64,000 bases of DNA from NCBI GenBank assembly GCA_037975125.1, contig CM075857.1, positions 90,711,199 through 90,775,198 on the forward strand, given 5' to 3'. Positions 29,984 through 42,009 of the stretch are shown here, piece by piece. Positions within the stretch are counted from its first letter, which is position 1; the number at the start of each line of letters is the position of its first letter. The notes under the pieces were generated by a model. It ran no database searches and was not told the origin of the DNA. It saw nothing but the letters and a program-made list of their open reading frames with translations. The DNA is from Latrodectus hesperus. Lineage: Eukaryota > Arthropoda > Arachnida > Araneae > Theridiidae. The translations under genes and the position numbers were made by a program.

Positions 29984-31135
29984 CAGTGGCCGGCATTGAA
30001 ATTAGAACACAAATAAGGAGTGTCCAGACTTTCAGGGTAGAGTCACCTTACCAAGTTATACAAATGATGTGAAATGCGAAGCTCTTCAGTGCACGTAGGA
30101 TTAGATACAAGGCAGAGTGGGAAATATTTGTACCGTTATTTCTGTTTGGAAAATAATCGTTAAAAATTTATCCTTTTCGTAAAGAACGCCTGTAGTTCCA
30201 GAGAAGGCCAAGTCATCGTCGACGGAGTCAATTCCACCAGACAGACGAGTTTACGAGGGGAATCGTGGTCAGACTGAGAAGGGCTGTAACGGCAAATCGC
30301 AGCTGACAGTGCACGGGCTGTGGCGAAGATGGTTGGAATCAGGAACATTTGCGAGGTGCCGATGCAGCACACGTGGATCGACGCATCAGACGGGACGCGG
30401 TGGCAGCCCCGCAAAGCACGTCTACCGAAATTCTGCAGCATGTGCAAGGCCCTCTGGAAGCTCCCATATCGAGCAGAACCGTTTGCCCTCGATGGTGCCC
30501 TGCGCTCAGGCCCGTTATGTCATTGATCCCAAAACATAAACGCCAACGTCTGGAATGGGGACAAATTAGAGCGATGTGGACAACAGAATGGCACAGGATC
30601 ATCTTCTCAGATGAGTCACGCTTCTGTTTCTTCAGTGAAAGTTGCCCCGTACGTGTGTGACATCGACGTGGAAACAGGCCAATCCTGCCAATTGCTGAAC
30701 ACCACGCGACAATGCACCATCATGATTTGGGTGCCACGGCATACGATTCCAGATCACCTCTAGTTCGTATTCACAACACTGTGACAGCCCAACGTTACGT
30801 GGATGATGAGCTGCGGCCGGTGACAATCTCCTACCTTCAGTGGTTGCCCAATGCCCTTTATCAGCACGATAACACTCGACTGCACATTGCTCGCAACAGG
30901 CAACATGTCCTGCAAGATAAAAAGCTGTATCCCAGGCCACCGACTCCCAGATCTCTCACTAATCGAACACGTTTGGGATAGGGTTTGACGCCATTTGCAG
31001 ACCTTGCCACTGCCTCCTTCAGAAGACGCATTTTGACAAATGGTTGACAGGGAATGGAGAGCCATTTCTCAATACGCCATCCGTATTCTCTTAGTACTTT
31101 GTGCCTAGACGTGTTGCTTCGTGTGTCACCGTCCA
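29984..31135 (+). pseudogene. Tc1-like transposon with broken DD34E transposase
   Basis: The left end CAGTGGCCGGCATTGAAATT follows a TA dinucleotide, as expected of a Tc1-like terminus. The plus-strand transposase is readable in pieces. EWHRIIFSDESRF (about 30590-30630) holds the first aspartate. AYDSRSPLVRI and TAQRYVDDELRP belong to the catalytic core. LYQHDNTRLHIAR (about 30860) has the second aspartate. DLSLIEHVWDRV (about 30947) has the glutamate but in another frame. At least two frameshifts and a stop make it a pseudogene. The right terminal repeat is missing; a hAT-like end begins at 31136, so the hAT insertion or a deletion has probably removed it. Confidence 0.88.
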
Positions 31136-34003
31136 CAGGGCCGGTCCTAGACATTTTGGTGCTCCGGGCAAAACCTTAATTTTATGCACCCCGGTTTTTT
31201 TAAGTAAATCTCATGCGACCATATCAAAAAGTCAAGAAAACATTGAAGAAAAAACGTTTTATTAAAAACTCAAGCATCAGATAACAAGATAAGCAATTTA
31301 GCACTTAGGGCAAAATAACCAAAATTAAAATGTAGTAATGCTAACTAAACTAATATCCCATATTATAAAATAATTCTAACTAACCAAAGTAATTAAAATG
31401 CCCTTTTTCTGACTTTTCTTTCGGCAAACTCACGAACCAGTGATTTCGAGTCTAATTTGTCACTAATTTGGTGTTCTATAGCTATCATTGCCAATCCATT
31501 GAGACGATTTTGCCTCTGCATCTTTCTGAGATAATTTTTTATTATTTTTTGAAAAGCTTCTTTCCCCTGAAGCCACAGTGACTGGCAATGTAAGCAGGAT
31601 TCTTAATGCTATGCTGAGGTTTGGTGCGAATTTAAGTGTAGCGATAAACTTAAGAACTTCAACAGGGGGTTCCTTTTTTATTAATAATTTCGAAACAATG
31701 CTTATTTCATCGGCTAGTTCCAGGACGTTAAGATCGCTTGAATTATCAGTTAAGATCGCTACTTCCAAATCTTTGCAATGAGCCAGTAGCTCATTTCTGG
31801 GCATGTCTTTTAGACCAAAAATATTATACAAAAAGCTGAAATAATTACTGTGAGTATTTAGCAAATTATATCTGGCTTCCAAGGCATTTATTACTTGATC
31901 TATAGTGTGAAAAAATCTATTTTATATTTTTGTTTGAGGTTTTGAACGGGTTCATCCGGGCCCTCATACAAGTACGTTCTTGTTTTGCTTCTGACGTGGT
32001 GTGGTGGTTTCGAAATAAGCTTCCACGTCAATCTCTGAAGCAAGCTCGGTTGCTTCTAAAATGATGCTTTCAAAAGTTTCATCTAATATCAGGTTTTCAA
32101 AGAAGAGTTTGCAGTTGCTAAGCATTTCAATAGCTTGTGACATATCAAACTTTACAGTTTGCAAAAGTTTGCTGATGGAGTTATTATGACTCAAAATTTT
32201 GTACCAGATCACAACAGAGCATATAAATTTGAACTGCTTCAAATTATTTAATAATCCACAAGCCTCGTCTCTGATCATATTATCGATTTCTAAATCTTCA
32301 TATATGCTGTACAAAGCATCGTGAATTGGACCAATTTGAAGCCGCAGAACTTTTAATGATTTGAATCGACCATCCCATCGCGTATCACTCAATGGTTTTA
32401 GGGTGTAAGCATCAATATATTTCAGTAATATTGTCCAACGAAAAGAAGAAGAAGAAAAAAATGTACATAACTTTTGAACAATATTGAAGAAGTTGGCTGC
32501 CTCAAACGAGGATTTTGCCATATCGTTTACAACCAAATTTGGCGAATGGCTGCTGCATGGAACTCATGCTCTGGGGTTTATATTTCTGATTCTTGTTTTT
32601 ACTCCCGATTTTTCTCCTCTCATATTAGAATTGTTGTCATACCCTTGACCGCTTATGTTTTCTACTTTAAGCCTATTTTTCTCTAGCTCTTCTAGTAAAA
32701 CCTCCGACAATTCCTAGCTGTTGATCTCTCAATGGGTTGAAAACTAAAAAAATGTTCGTTGATAGTAACTTGAACTTCAGACTCTGATTCCTGTATGGAG
32801 ACAAATCTTACCACAAATGTCATCTGTTCTACTTTACTTGCATCGGGAGTACAGTCAAGAATCATGGAACAATACTTAGCCTTTTGAGCTTGCTCATTGA
32901 TGTGGTGCTTTATGTTGTCATGTAATAATTCAATTATTTCATTTTGTATAGTTTTCCCTAGAAATGCAGCTTTGATTTCTTCTTTATTGAGGACTCTGCG
33001 AACGTGTTCCTCCCTTTTTGGATCAAACTCAGCCACACACACACACACAATAACTGAATTAACTTCAAAACGTTTCCATTATTGTGTTCATACAGTTTAT
33101 CACTTGTTCCTCGAAAAGCTAGAGAGCTCTTGCCTAGCATTTTAACGACTGATATAATGCGTAATAGAACTTCAGACCAGTGATTTATCTCATTGATTCT
33201 GAGATATCTCATTGATTCTCATAGTCTCTGAGAAAATGCATCGATTGTTTCACCTATTTTCAATCTTTGCTTCAATTCAAATCATGATTTCAAACAATCT
33301 TTATGAGTTTTAGCATTTTCGTGATGTGCTAAAGAGTTCCCTAAATGCTTCCAGTCTTTAAATCCCCGATTGCCAAGAGCGCTCCAGCTAGATGGTGCAG
33401 CAAAAAGTCGACATGGAAAACAGTACAAAGCGTTTTGGAATACGGAATATACCATTCATTCTCTTAAAACCTCTTCTCCATTTCTAAGCCTTTTCTTGTA
33501 ATGTTTTGGTGAGAATCTATACTGATCATCAAAAGGAAAATCAAAATTATACAAAGGTGCAGCTGGACCACGTTTAACCAAAAAACTCTATCTGCTGCAC
33601 GCATCATTTCGGGCCATAATCCTGGGTCAGAAGAGATACTTTGGACGGTAGCCTTTTCTAAATGTTTCTCTGAGGTCAGCACAACTTGTGAATTTTGATT
33701 TTGGAGCTGCACGGAACTGCATCACTACTCGCCAAACTCGTTTGAGATGACTTACCCAGCTCCGTAATGCTGACGGTTGCGTCCAAAGGGGGATCCATAT
33801 CCGGAAGGTCAGTATCTAGGTGCTGGGCGTTGTTCAAATGTTGGTCGGTTGTGGGAGTGTTGAAACTACCTTCTTTCAAGAAGTTCTGCAGCGCATCTGA
33901 CTGTTTTAGAAGCTGTGTTTGCTTGTTCAATCTCCGGTTTTTAAATTCGCACCCAGAGGGTTTTCTCTTAGCACCGGACATTTTGGTTTCTGGAACAAAT
34001 TAA
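31136..34003 (-). pseudogene. hAT transposon with TTF/ZMYM-type transposase, broken
   Basis: The minus-strand product starts MSGAKRKPSGCEFKNRR at 33981. It runs through an N-terminal region, a TTF-type zinc-finger part around 33470-33350, the middle of the RNase H-like core (LGKTIQNEIIELLHDNIK; YCSMILDCTPDASKVEQMT), DTRWDGRFKSLK, and the hAT dimerisation segment ALRILLTLPVTVASGERSFS at about 31620-31560. This is the order of the ZMYM1-like hAT transposases common in arthropods. Multiple stops and frame changes break it. CAGGGCCGGTCCTAG at 31136 looks like the right-hand terminal repeat. The left end near 34340 (GGCCCTACG) is uncertain and no 8 bp duplication could be fixed. Confidence 0.85.
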
Positions 34004-34529
34004 TTAAAATAAAAAATAATAATTGGTATTTTGTCTCTTGTGTGTGTGTTTGGTACTTTTCTGTAAAATATATTTTTGTTAGAAATATTCGGCTGTGGCA
34101 TGTTTTGAACTATTTTTTAAATTTTTGATCAAGATAAAATATTGTATAAAACTCGTGCTAAAACTACGCTTTTTTATACTCGCTACATCTAAGCGCTTGC
34201 TGCGCTGTGCTTTGAAGACCGTCTTGTATAAAACAGCTTGCTTTTGGACATTTTTATAAGCAACTATTTCGTTAGTCCTCAAAAGAATGGTCACAACAGA
34301 ACAACCAAGTCACACTATGCAGAGACGGGTTTACAATTTATGTGGCCCTACGCTATATAATTTTAGGAGTCCCTGCATTTTATTTTTATATTTGTAATAT
34401 CTAACTACCCAATCTTTTTTTAATACGAAGGACAAACTAAAACAAACCAAATGAAAAATACTCTGCCAATTTATGGGCACCTAAACTCATACGATTAACA
34501 ACAAATCCTCCCTTCATTGTAGGTACCTC

Positions 34530-35190
34530 CACTGGCCAAAAAAAAAAAAAATTGATACCACACAAGATATTTTTTGATGTGAACTCTAACTTTTGAGATC
34601 CCCCTTGTGCCCCACTGGCTTAAAAAATAAAATGCATTTTATTCAACTCCAAACTCAATTACCTTTTATTTGATACCACACAAGCCATGTTTTGATCTAA
34701 ACTCTAATTTTTGAAATCTACCCCACCCTTTTTTTGGCTTATGTCTGATGGATTTTATTCGTTTTTAAAAAAAAAATTAAAACACCTTAACAGAAGCCAA
34801 ACCCACTGGACAATTTGCACAAACACTATTTTAAAGCATTTTTGAACGAAGAATTTAAACAAACTATTTTATTTCGCACCCACCGAAGTAAAGTGGCAAA
34901 TAATGCATTGTTTTAAGTCTACTTCCTTTTTACATGCAGTTAAAAAGGGCTGTTAGATCTTGTTCTCCTTGGTTTCAAAATCAAAAATCAAACTCAAAAC
35001 TATCAGTCAAATCTTGCAACGCGTTTTTGAGAAAATTCCCGTGAACCGATTTCAATGAAATTTGGTATACTTACTATGTAAGGGTCCAATGACTATGTAA
35101 GGGTAAGTATACTTACTATGTAAGGGTAAGGGTAGTCAAGAAGAGATAAGCAAAGATCAGTTTTAGTTTTTATTGAAACTTTGTGTATTA
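34530..35190. repeat. Diverged tandem repeats of unknown family
   Basis: Two related units of about 120 bp share GATACCACACAAG, then TGA.CT.AACTCTAA.TTTTGA.AT and a ...GGCTTA segment (34553-34630 and 34672-34745). Near 35040 lies AACCGATTTCAATGAAATTT, followed by three copies of an ACTATGTAAGGGT motif (35075-35130). The block sits between the hAT and the second Tc1 relic and is probably non-coding transposon or satellite sequence. Confidence 0.5.
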
Positions 35191-35199
35191 TATTATTCA

Positions 35200-35705
35200 T
35201 TGTTCCAAAATAAAACAAAATAAATAACCCTTGTGTCTTGATGCTGAAGAGCTGCGTTATGAACCGCCACACTGGTACAGCATCGTGTATTATGGAATGG
35301 GCTGGAATCGGATATCACTCTCGCACCCCTCTGGTACGCATTGCCGGTACTTACAACAGTCAGCGGTACATCTCCGAGGTGTATAGGAGCCAGTTGTCCT
35401 TTCTTACCTTCAGGGCTTGCCCACAGCCATATTTCAACAGGATAATGCGTGACCACACAAGGCATACATTGTCCAAGGGTTCTTCGGCAATCGCCAGGTT
35501 GAATTGCTTCCCTGGTCGGCTCACGCGCCGGATCTTTCACCGACAGAAAACATGTGGTCGATGGTCACTCAACGATTGACTCACATTACATCTCCAGCCG
35601 CCTCAGCAGATCAATTTTGGCAGGCAGCGACAATGGCTGCTACTCTAGCTACTGATTATGGCTGGAACCGCACATCACAGAAGTCTATAAATTTAAAGAT
35701 TTAAT
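35200..35705 (+). pseudogene. Second Tc1-like transposase relic (C-terminal half)
   Basis: The fragment begins inside the catalytic core (RHTGTASCIMEWAGIGYHSR, then TPLVRIAGTYNSQRYISEV). The second catalytic aspartate lies in a frame-shifted QQDNA stretch near 35438, which now hits a stop. The glutamate is in APDLSPTENMWSMV at about 35525-35560, followed by a normal-looking C-terminus. The N-terminal DNA-binding half is absent. It is related to, but clearly different from, the copy at 30 kb. Confidence 0.85.
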
Positions 35706-36099
35706 ACTTGGTCAACATGTTATCTACAAAATAAATTTTGTTATGATAGCTCTTGTCTTTGTTGGTGTTGCAATTAAATTAGAATTTTTTAATCAATTGA
35801 ATAGATATATGTTTAGTATTTTGTTTCTAGGTGGACTAATTGAAAATAACTTAAATTTCTCATCAAAAAACAAAACAAATCAGTATACGTAAACCAATAT
35901 GTGACCCTGAAATTTATAATATTATTTTTTTAACAAGAATGTAATAGAGTTATTGTGCACTTCCCAATAATCAGATGATTCTATACAGTATTAATATTAG
36001 TACATGATATTTATATCTATTTTAAAAATGCAGCGCAGTTTCGAGTGTCATACATTATATAATAATCTGTTTAAATACATTTAAAAAAAACATTAGACA

Positions 36100-36800
36100 T
36101 TGTCTAGTTGACAACCTAGTGTCCAAAGACCGTTGTTAAGCACATTAATATCCACCGCATAAATTGCCTTCAGGGAGGACTTTTCATTGAAAGTTGATCA
36201 TATTTCAGTTTCGCAAGGGAGAAAATCTTGAAAACTGTCACTCGACAGATGTGCATGCAAAAGGTAGAAGCGCAACATTCATCTCCCATTGTTCCACAGT
36301 GACGCTAATCGAACTCAAGACATTGTGCTTCAAAAAGCTCTGTTCTACCAAGAGCTGCATGCTATTTATTGTGCCTTATCAAGGGATACGTGGTAGTTTT
36401 CGAAGGGGTAAATAGGTTTGTAGGGCTATTCGATGAAGTAGATGAGCTATATGCAAATGCAGTACATATGCGGCCTCACCGTGGTCAAATGGAAGGGCTT
36501 TCAGAGGGAAAGTTGTTGATTCCCATCCCAGCTACGATGGAATCGTACGAGGTGGGTTTGAAGTTCCTACTTTCTGGATGCGTGTCTGTCGGGGTGGATA
36601 CTTTAGATTTCCTGTTTCCCCTCCACCCCCATGCAGCATGTGAATGCGGCCTACTATTTACAAAAAGTCCTCAAGAGGAAATCAATTTAAGCGGCATCAA
36701 AATGTTTTACAGTAAGACATTAGAATGTTTACTACGTAAAGACAAAACATCATTCTCCCATTGCTCAACGATGACTGGGATCGGAACCTTCCCATCTTAA
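36100..36800. other. GC-richer repeat-like block, unclassified
   Basis: A block of about 700 bp with balanced base composition. Its ends carry similar short sequences (CATCTCCCATTGTTCCACAGTGAC near 36279, and CATTCTCCCATTGCTCAACGATGAC near 36750). A 143-codon plus-strand frame (36369-36800) crosses it but has no recognisable domain. On the minus strand GGTTCCGATCCCAG near 36790 resembles a B box. It is probably a mobile-element fragment. Confidence 0.35.
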
Positions 36801-37858
36801 GTGTGTTATTTTATCACAAAGCCTCAGCGATCCATTTCATTTTTTCTTATTAGGTATAATTATTGTGAAATTATGGGAATTAAGTGTCTTAAAATTGATT
36901 AATTACATGTAAAAATATAAAGGTCACTTTCCAGTATAATATATTTATACCAAATGTTATTGATAAAAAAAATTTTCGATCACAAATTCAAGTTTTGCAA
37001 GGAGCCACAAAAAGGATAAAATGTATAAATGAAGACCGAACTATTTCCTTTATGTTCTCTGGCAATATTGTTTTCTTATTTTATTTTCCAAGTTTTGATT
37101 TCATAATCATTCACAATCAGTAAACAGCTGATTCAACATGTAAAACAACACATCCAACAAGTTAATGAATGAAATATCAATTTTAAAAAATATTAAATGC
37201 TTAACTGATAAATAAGATTAAATTATTCTTAAGATGGATATCACAAAATTTTGCCTCTTTGATAACAAGTGATGTTTTGAATAATTTCGACCCATATACG
37301 GACTTTAAATATAATCGTTTTATGTTATACATTACAATAAGAAAATCAAGACAAAATAATGTCTACTACCATAATTGACTTTAACCTCTGTATTTGCTGT
37401 AAAATACTCAAATAAAACTCATAGCAAAAGAGATATCGTGCAATTAAAAACAGTTAATAAATTTAGCAATATATATATATGAAAGATTAACCTAATTATG
37501 TGCTTATACTATTTTAAAACAATAAAATAAACATGCAGTTTACAAATGCAATATTTTAAATATTTGTTATTATTTTAAAATTGTAAGTTGAATTTCAAAA
37601 TTAGAAGTATTTATTAACTCAAGACAGATAACTTTTTTTTAACTTTTTCTCATATCACTCATTTTACTTGTATACCTTACAAATTTACTTGCTTTAAAAT
37701 TATGTTTAAATTCTTTATTTGACTTCAATTCATTAAAAAGAAAAACCAAAAGTACATAAAAATAATTCTGTCAAAATTATATCTAGGTCAATATTGTTAT
37801 TATGATCAGACTTTGTAAATCGGTAAGGCAGAAAAAAATTATGTGTTAATTGTTTATT

Positions 37859-37864
<6 letters not shown>
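36801..37864. other. AT-rich DNA left of the palindromic element
   Basis: No gene or repeat family was recognised before the (TA)n tract. Confidence 0.55.

Positions 37865-37934
<70 letters not shown>
37865..37934. repeat. (TA)n microsatellite
   Basis: About 35 uninterrupted TA units, 64 bp outside the left end of the palindromic element. Confidence 0.98.
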
Positions 37935-37936
<2 letters not shown>

Positions 37937-37988
37937 ATTAAATATATTATTTACCCAGTATCCTGTCGACCATTTACTATAACAATAC

Positions 37989-38004
37989 GCTCTTGCCTTC
38001 GGTT
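37989..38004 (+). mobile_element. Left remnant of the SINE family A target
   Basis: GCTCTTGCCTTCGGTT matches the SINE at 22.28 kb up to the insertion point; the rest of this SINE continues at 50377. The last 6 bp (37999-38004, TCGGTT) form the left target duplication. Confidence 0.85.
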
Positions 38005-38023
38005 AGTAGAGGAAAAATGAGAG

Positions 38024-38176
38024 TTCAGCATCACACGGATTACGGATTAGGTGAGTCAGCTCCGCACTGATAATTTCAGCATCACTCGGATTACGGATTA
38101 GGTGAGTCAGCTCCACACTGATAATTTCAGCATCACTCGGATTTCGGATTAGGTGAGTCAGCTCCGCACTGATAAG
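38024..38176 (-). repeat. Subterminal 51 bp repeat, three copies, left arm
   Basis: Three head-to-tail 51 bp units start at 38024, 38075 and 38126, each reading TTCAGCATCAC.CGGATT.CG and then GATTAGGTGAGTCAGCTCC. Each unit holds TGAGTCAGC (38052, 38103, 38154), the core of AP-1/Maf-type binding sites. Their position 20 bp from the terminus suits recognition by an end-binding or transcription factor, which is inference. Confidence 0.9.
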
Positions 38177-38717
38177 CACTTCGCACAAGAGATAGTCACT
38201 CCACACGATAAATGGTATGAATTTCAAGATAAAGAACTTAGAAAACTTAGTCTGAGAAAATAGTGCAGCCCTCTATTGGAGTGAAATTTTCTTTAAATCT
38301 TTGGAATAATAGATATTTTTAAGAGACATGGAAATTTTTTTTCTAAACTTAAAATTATTTAGAGATATCAAGGACCTTTTAAATAATTTTAGAATTTTTA
38401 AGAGGTTGAAATTTTTGGAGCACATTTAAAAAATATTTGAAAATAATTGTTTTGAAGTTGATCATTTTTTTAAATAAAATTATAGACAATTTGTAAATGA
38501 TTTGAACTTAGAATAAATGACTGAATTCAATTTACTTACCTTTATGGTCACATCTGTAAAATTTTTATATTAGTTAAAATAATGCTGATTTCCACACCAC
38601 GCAAGGCGTACAGCACATTTGGCGCATTATCTCTTTTTTTTATACTTGGTGAGATTCCCCAGTAGGTCTATTTTACCAAGTTTACAAACATTAAAACACT
38701 TTTAATGCTTTATCCAA

Positions 38718-38723
38718 TTTATT
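38718..38723 (-). terminator. Poly(A) signal overlapping the stop codon, left arm
   Basis: On the minus strand AATAAA overlaps the TAA stop of the Cys/His tail frame. It is the mirror of 49658-49663. Such a compact end suggests that the transcript's true coding end is this stop, not the earlier one at 38970. Confidence 0.6.
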
Positions 38724-39003
38724 ATACTTTATATACATTTTCAAAATAATTTTTAAAGTCTGTTAATGATAAATCATTAAAAAAATCTCTTGTATATACA
38801 CATATACAACATCTCTTTAAAATATCTAAAGCAATAGTTTGTACATTTATCATCATGAGTGCTTTTTCACCGACACATAAAAACTTCTCTGCTTCTGTAT
38901 CCATAAGGCATTCATGCCTTCTTTGAGAAGGATGATTAAACAAACATCCTTTACATTTGTATGCATAATTTATCTTGGTAGTAAGTTCATTTTTAACAGC
39001 ATT
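38722..39003 (-). CDS. Cys/His-rich C-terminal frame, left arm copy
   Basis: Mirror copy of the frame at 49378-49659 with the same reading. It follows the AlkB/PC4-like frame in the -1 phase and carries the same C-x2-C, H and H-x-C pattern. See the right-arm entry for the full description. Confidence 0.5.
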   Translation of the reverse strand, partial: NAVKNELTTKINYAYKCKGCLFNHPSQRRHECLMDTEAEKFLCVGEKALMMINVQTIALDILKRCCICVYTRDFFNDLSLTDFKNYFENVYKV

Positions 39004-40187
39004 AAAAAAATTTTTTTCGCTTCTTCCACATCACAATGCTGTTGTTGACTACATTTCGTTTTGCGGTATACTTCCTCCATGATTAAATCAGGAAGAGCTG
39101 AACACAATAATGTTTCTTGTATACAAGTGGATATATCTTCATATAAGTCTTTCAACTTTATAAATTGATCTTCAAACAGTTTTAAATAAGTGGGTCTCAT
39201 CATAAACCCACCTATATCATTTTTAAAAATCTGCTGAAAGATACAGTCTCCTTCATGATTAAAAATAATGAGTTGATTGTTGCAAACACAGGAACTATCT
39301 TTGTATATTAAATTAAAGTCATCCAGTTTAGACAACAGCTCTGCCCATGTTTCAGGAGTTATCATAACCCCTCGTTTTGTAACTACATAATCCATTTTAT
39401 CATTTTGAGCATATTCACGCAAATGAATGCGAATACCTTTACGATCTTTGTGAACAGAAACGAAAGTATTCCAGTTCAAGTCCCATTTTTCAACAAGAGA
39501 TGAGGTGCATGATATCTTTCTAGCATATTCATCCATCCAATCATCAGAAGGTAATTCATCATAAGGCAATTCATTGATTTTTAATTTTTTTGCTGGAGGT
39601 TCTACGTTTGACATAATTTTACGGAAGGTTAGACTTATACGACACCCCTTAATTAAAGGTTCTGAAGGAATCTCGTAAGTAAATAATTTGTTTGTTGGAG
39701 GGAACATAGAGTACATTGATCCATGTTCTAAAGAAATACATGTTTTTTCACAATCCATTCGCTTAAACTCAATCGTTCGTGTTTCACCAAAACTCAGAAC
39801 AGCAATAGGGGTATTAAAATCTAAGTCTGATTCATTATCTTTATAATCAGAAATTTTCGACTTTCCATTTGAATAGAAATTAATCAAAACAAAATTGTAC
39901 TTACAATTCATTGCTTCCTCGACATCATTGCGAATTTGTTGTAACATTGGTGTCCAAGGCAAGGCAGAAACTTCTAATCCACTAAAACGATAAACTAGAC
40001 CATGATCTCCATACGCACAAATTTTTCGTAAAGGTTGATAACTTTGTCCTTTAATAATGACAGTTGGAGTTGAAAACGGTAAAAGTTTAAGCTGTTCAAA
40101 CACATCATTTGCTTTGACTTCATCATAAAATTTAGGTAAATAATGAACATTAAGTTCATTATTGTTAAAAGTAATACATTTATCCAT
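38970..40187 (-). CDS. AlkB-like/PC4-like fusion protein, left arm copy
   Basis: Left-arm counterpart of the gene at 48194-49411; both translations are 405 residues from the chosen start (450 from the first ATG at 40322). Two differences are visible in the protein, counted from the first ATG: V88 here against F88 on the right, and E217 here against G217. E217 directly follows Y216, the position of the second iron-ligand histidine in active AlkB proteins, and E is likely the ancestral state. All motifs described for the right copy are present. The gene reads outward, toward the left terminus. That both frames are open argues for constraint or a recent arm conversion. Confidence 0.75.
   Translation of the reverse strand: MDKCITFNNNELNVHYLPKFYDEVKANDVFEQLKLLPFSTPTVIIKGQSYQPLRKICAYGDHGLVYRFSGLEVSALPWTPMLQQIRNDVEEAMNCKYNFVLINFYSNGKSKISDYKDNESDLDFNTPIAVLSFGETRTIEFKRMDCEKTCISLEHGSMYSMFPPTNKLFTYEIPSEPLIKGCRISLTFRKIMSNVEPPAKKLKINELPYDELPSDDWMDEYARKISCTSSLVEKWDLNWNTFVSVHKDRKGIRIHLREYAQNDKMDYVVTKRGVMITPETWAELLSKLDDFNLIYKDSSCVCNNQLIIFNHEGDCIFQQIFKNDIGGFMMRPTYLKLFEDQFIKLKDLYEDISTCIQETLLCSALPDLIMEEVYRKTKCSQQQHCDVEEAKKIFLMLLKMNLLPR
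39003..39009 (-). promoter_or_regulatory. Slippery heptamer T TTT TTA, left arm
   Basis: Mirror of 49372-49378. On the minus strand the zero frame reads ..T TTT TTA, a canonical -1 frameshift heptamer. Confidence 0.45.
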
Positions 40188-40203
40188 AGTTTTAAGCAAA
40201 GAA

Positions 40204-40211
40204 CTTTTATA
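40204..40211 (-). promoter_or_regulatory. TATA box of the left AlkB/PC4-like gene
   Basis: TATAAAAG on the minus strand, 16 bp before the chosen ATG at 40187. It is the mirror of the right-arm box and supports starting translation at M46 of the longest frame. Confidence 0.6.
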
Positions 40212-41561
40212 TCGACCTCTCACTGCGACAGAAGTTAATCTAATAAAAGAAAACATGAATAAAATTTGAACATAATGTAAACTTAATGCAAACATTTTAG
40301 ATGATATGTTATAAATAATCATTTTATGTTTTTGTTCGATGATTACAATGTGACATTTATTTCTAATAACATTTTAAAGATTATAATACTTTTAGGTATA
40401 AAGTTATATTTCTTTATTACTATATAATTTTATTATTAATATACAATATCTAAAAATTTTATAATTGAATAACACATTACGATATTAAAGTAGCTACTTG
40501 AAACTGTTCAAACGTCAAATAGTTAAAATATTCTTATTCTACATTTTGGTTTTCCATGATCTAATAAAATCAAACCCGAAAATTGAATACATTTTGAAAA
40601 TTATGAATGATTGTATTATGCTTTTCTTCAATGATTTACTGTTTTTTATATCGAGATTTACTTTTAGTATTATTTAAAAGAAAAATGCTTTTGAAGGGTA
40701 AAATTACATATTTTAATAACACTAATTTTTAATATACAATATCTAAACACTTTCCTATTGAGCAACTATACATTAAAATATTAAAATAGCAATTGTTTAA
40801 TAGTGATTTCCAAGATTTATTATCAGAGGAATAATATGAAAGATAAGGACTTTTAGATTCTCTATAGTTTAAAACTTGTCATTTTTCAAATAAAATTATA
40901 GATATTATTTTAATGATTTTAAATTTGACTAAATGATCGAATTGGAAATTGAACAAAATTCATATCTATAGTTTTTTCGAAGTTCTTAATAAAATATGTA
41001 ATTTGTAATAAATTTAATGAATGTAGAAATGTTTTAAGTAGTCCTATTTTCAGTCAAAAATAAATTTTTCATAGTTTTTAAACTAAAGATTTGTGAAAAA
41101 GTTCGTTTGAAACTTTAAAAACTAATTTGATATCTTGTGAATATTGCGATGTTACATTCTACATATAATATTCAAAATTTATTAACTTATTCACTATAAT
41201 CTACTTAATGAATTTTATAAAATATTTTTATAACATGTTTGTCTCTTTAAAAGATGTTATTTTCTTAAATGACATATAATGTAACTTCATTGTAATATCA
41301 TAATCACAAACAAAATGTTCTTTGCTTGAATCATTCAGAAATCTATATATTTTTAGCCTAATTTTACATTTAATGAATGCAGTTATTCTTAGTATATGTG
41401 CTTTACTTATGAAAATGTTTTAGGAATGAACTACAATTTTTAAGTAACTTGAACAAACACAAATATATTAGTATTTCTTTAAATTTTAAAACTAAGATTT
41501 GTATAAATTTATTTTTTGTTGAGTTTTTATTCAAATATTAAAATCTTCCTCATCTCGATCT

Positions 41562-41649
41562 TGGATATTTGTATGGTTTGGAATCCACTTTACGTAAGAC
41601 CTTAATTAGACTTCATATACCAAAAATGACCGATGAGTGTAAACAAACC
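41562..41649 (+). repeat. Degraded SINE A 3' part inside the left arm
   Basis: GGATATTTGTATGGTTTGGA, followed by the diagnostic AATCCACTTTA, CTAATTAGAC-like and AAAATGACCG.TGAGTG segments, matches the body of the SINE at 22.33-22.41 kb with many changes. The head is missing. It shows that the element had resided in a genome carrying this SINE family before the palindrome took its present form. Confidence 0.75.
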
Positions 41650-42009
41650 AGAATTTTTATAATCACGTTCTTAAACATGTGTTTTCAAACTATATTTGCT
41701 TCTCTTAACTGAGATTGCTGACTTTTACGTAAATAAATTTAACTAGTTTTTGTAAAAAATTTAATTTGTCGAGTATAAATTATTATTTTACTAAATATTT
41801 ATTAAATACTATATACACGATTTTTACAAATGAAACTTTCAAGCATTTTGATTTTAACGATGTTTCAAAGCTAATGTTATTTTAGTGAATTTTTTTATAT
41901 AAATATGACACTTAATTTTAACCTAACAAAATTAACCGGTTAGCAAAATTTCTTAACTTGTTAAAAAAATTTTTCTTATTTATGAGTAAATTTTTTATAT
42001 TTTTCTTTA

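Noticed and set aside
30160..31154. Several overlapping 70-100 codon frames on both strands
   Set aside because: They are shadow frames of the GC-richer Tc1-like transposase relic.
36369..36800. A 143-codon plus-strand frame as a gene
   Set aside because: No recognisable domain, cysteine and proline pattern unlike a real protein, and it lies in a repeat-like block with similar ends.
38024..38176. The three 51 bp units as a CRISPR array
   Set aside because: Units are contiguous without spacers, in a eukaryotic genome, and are part of the element terminus.
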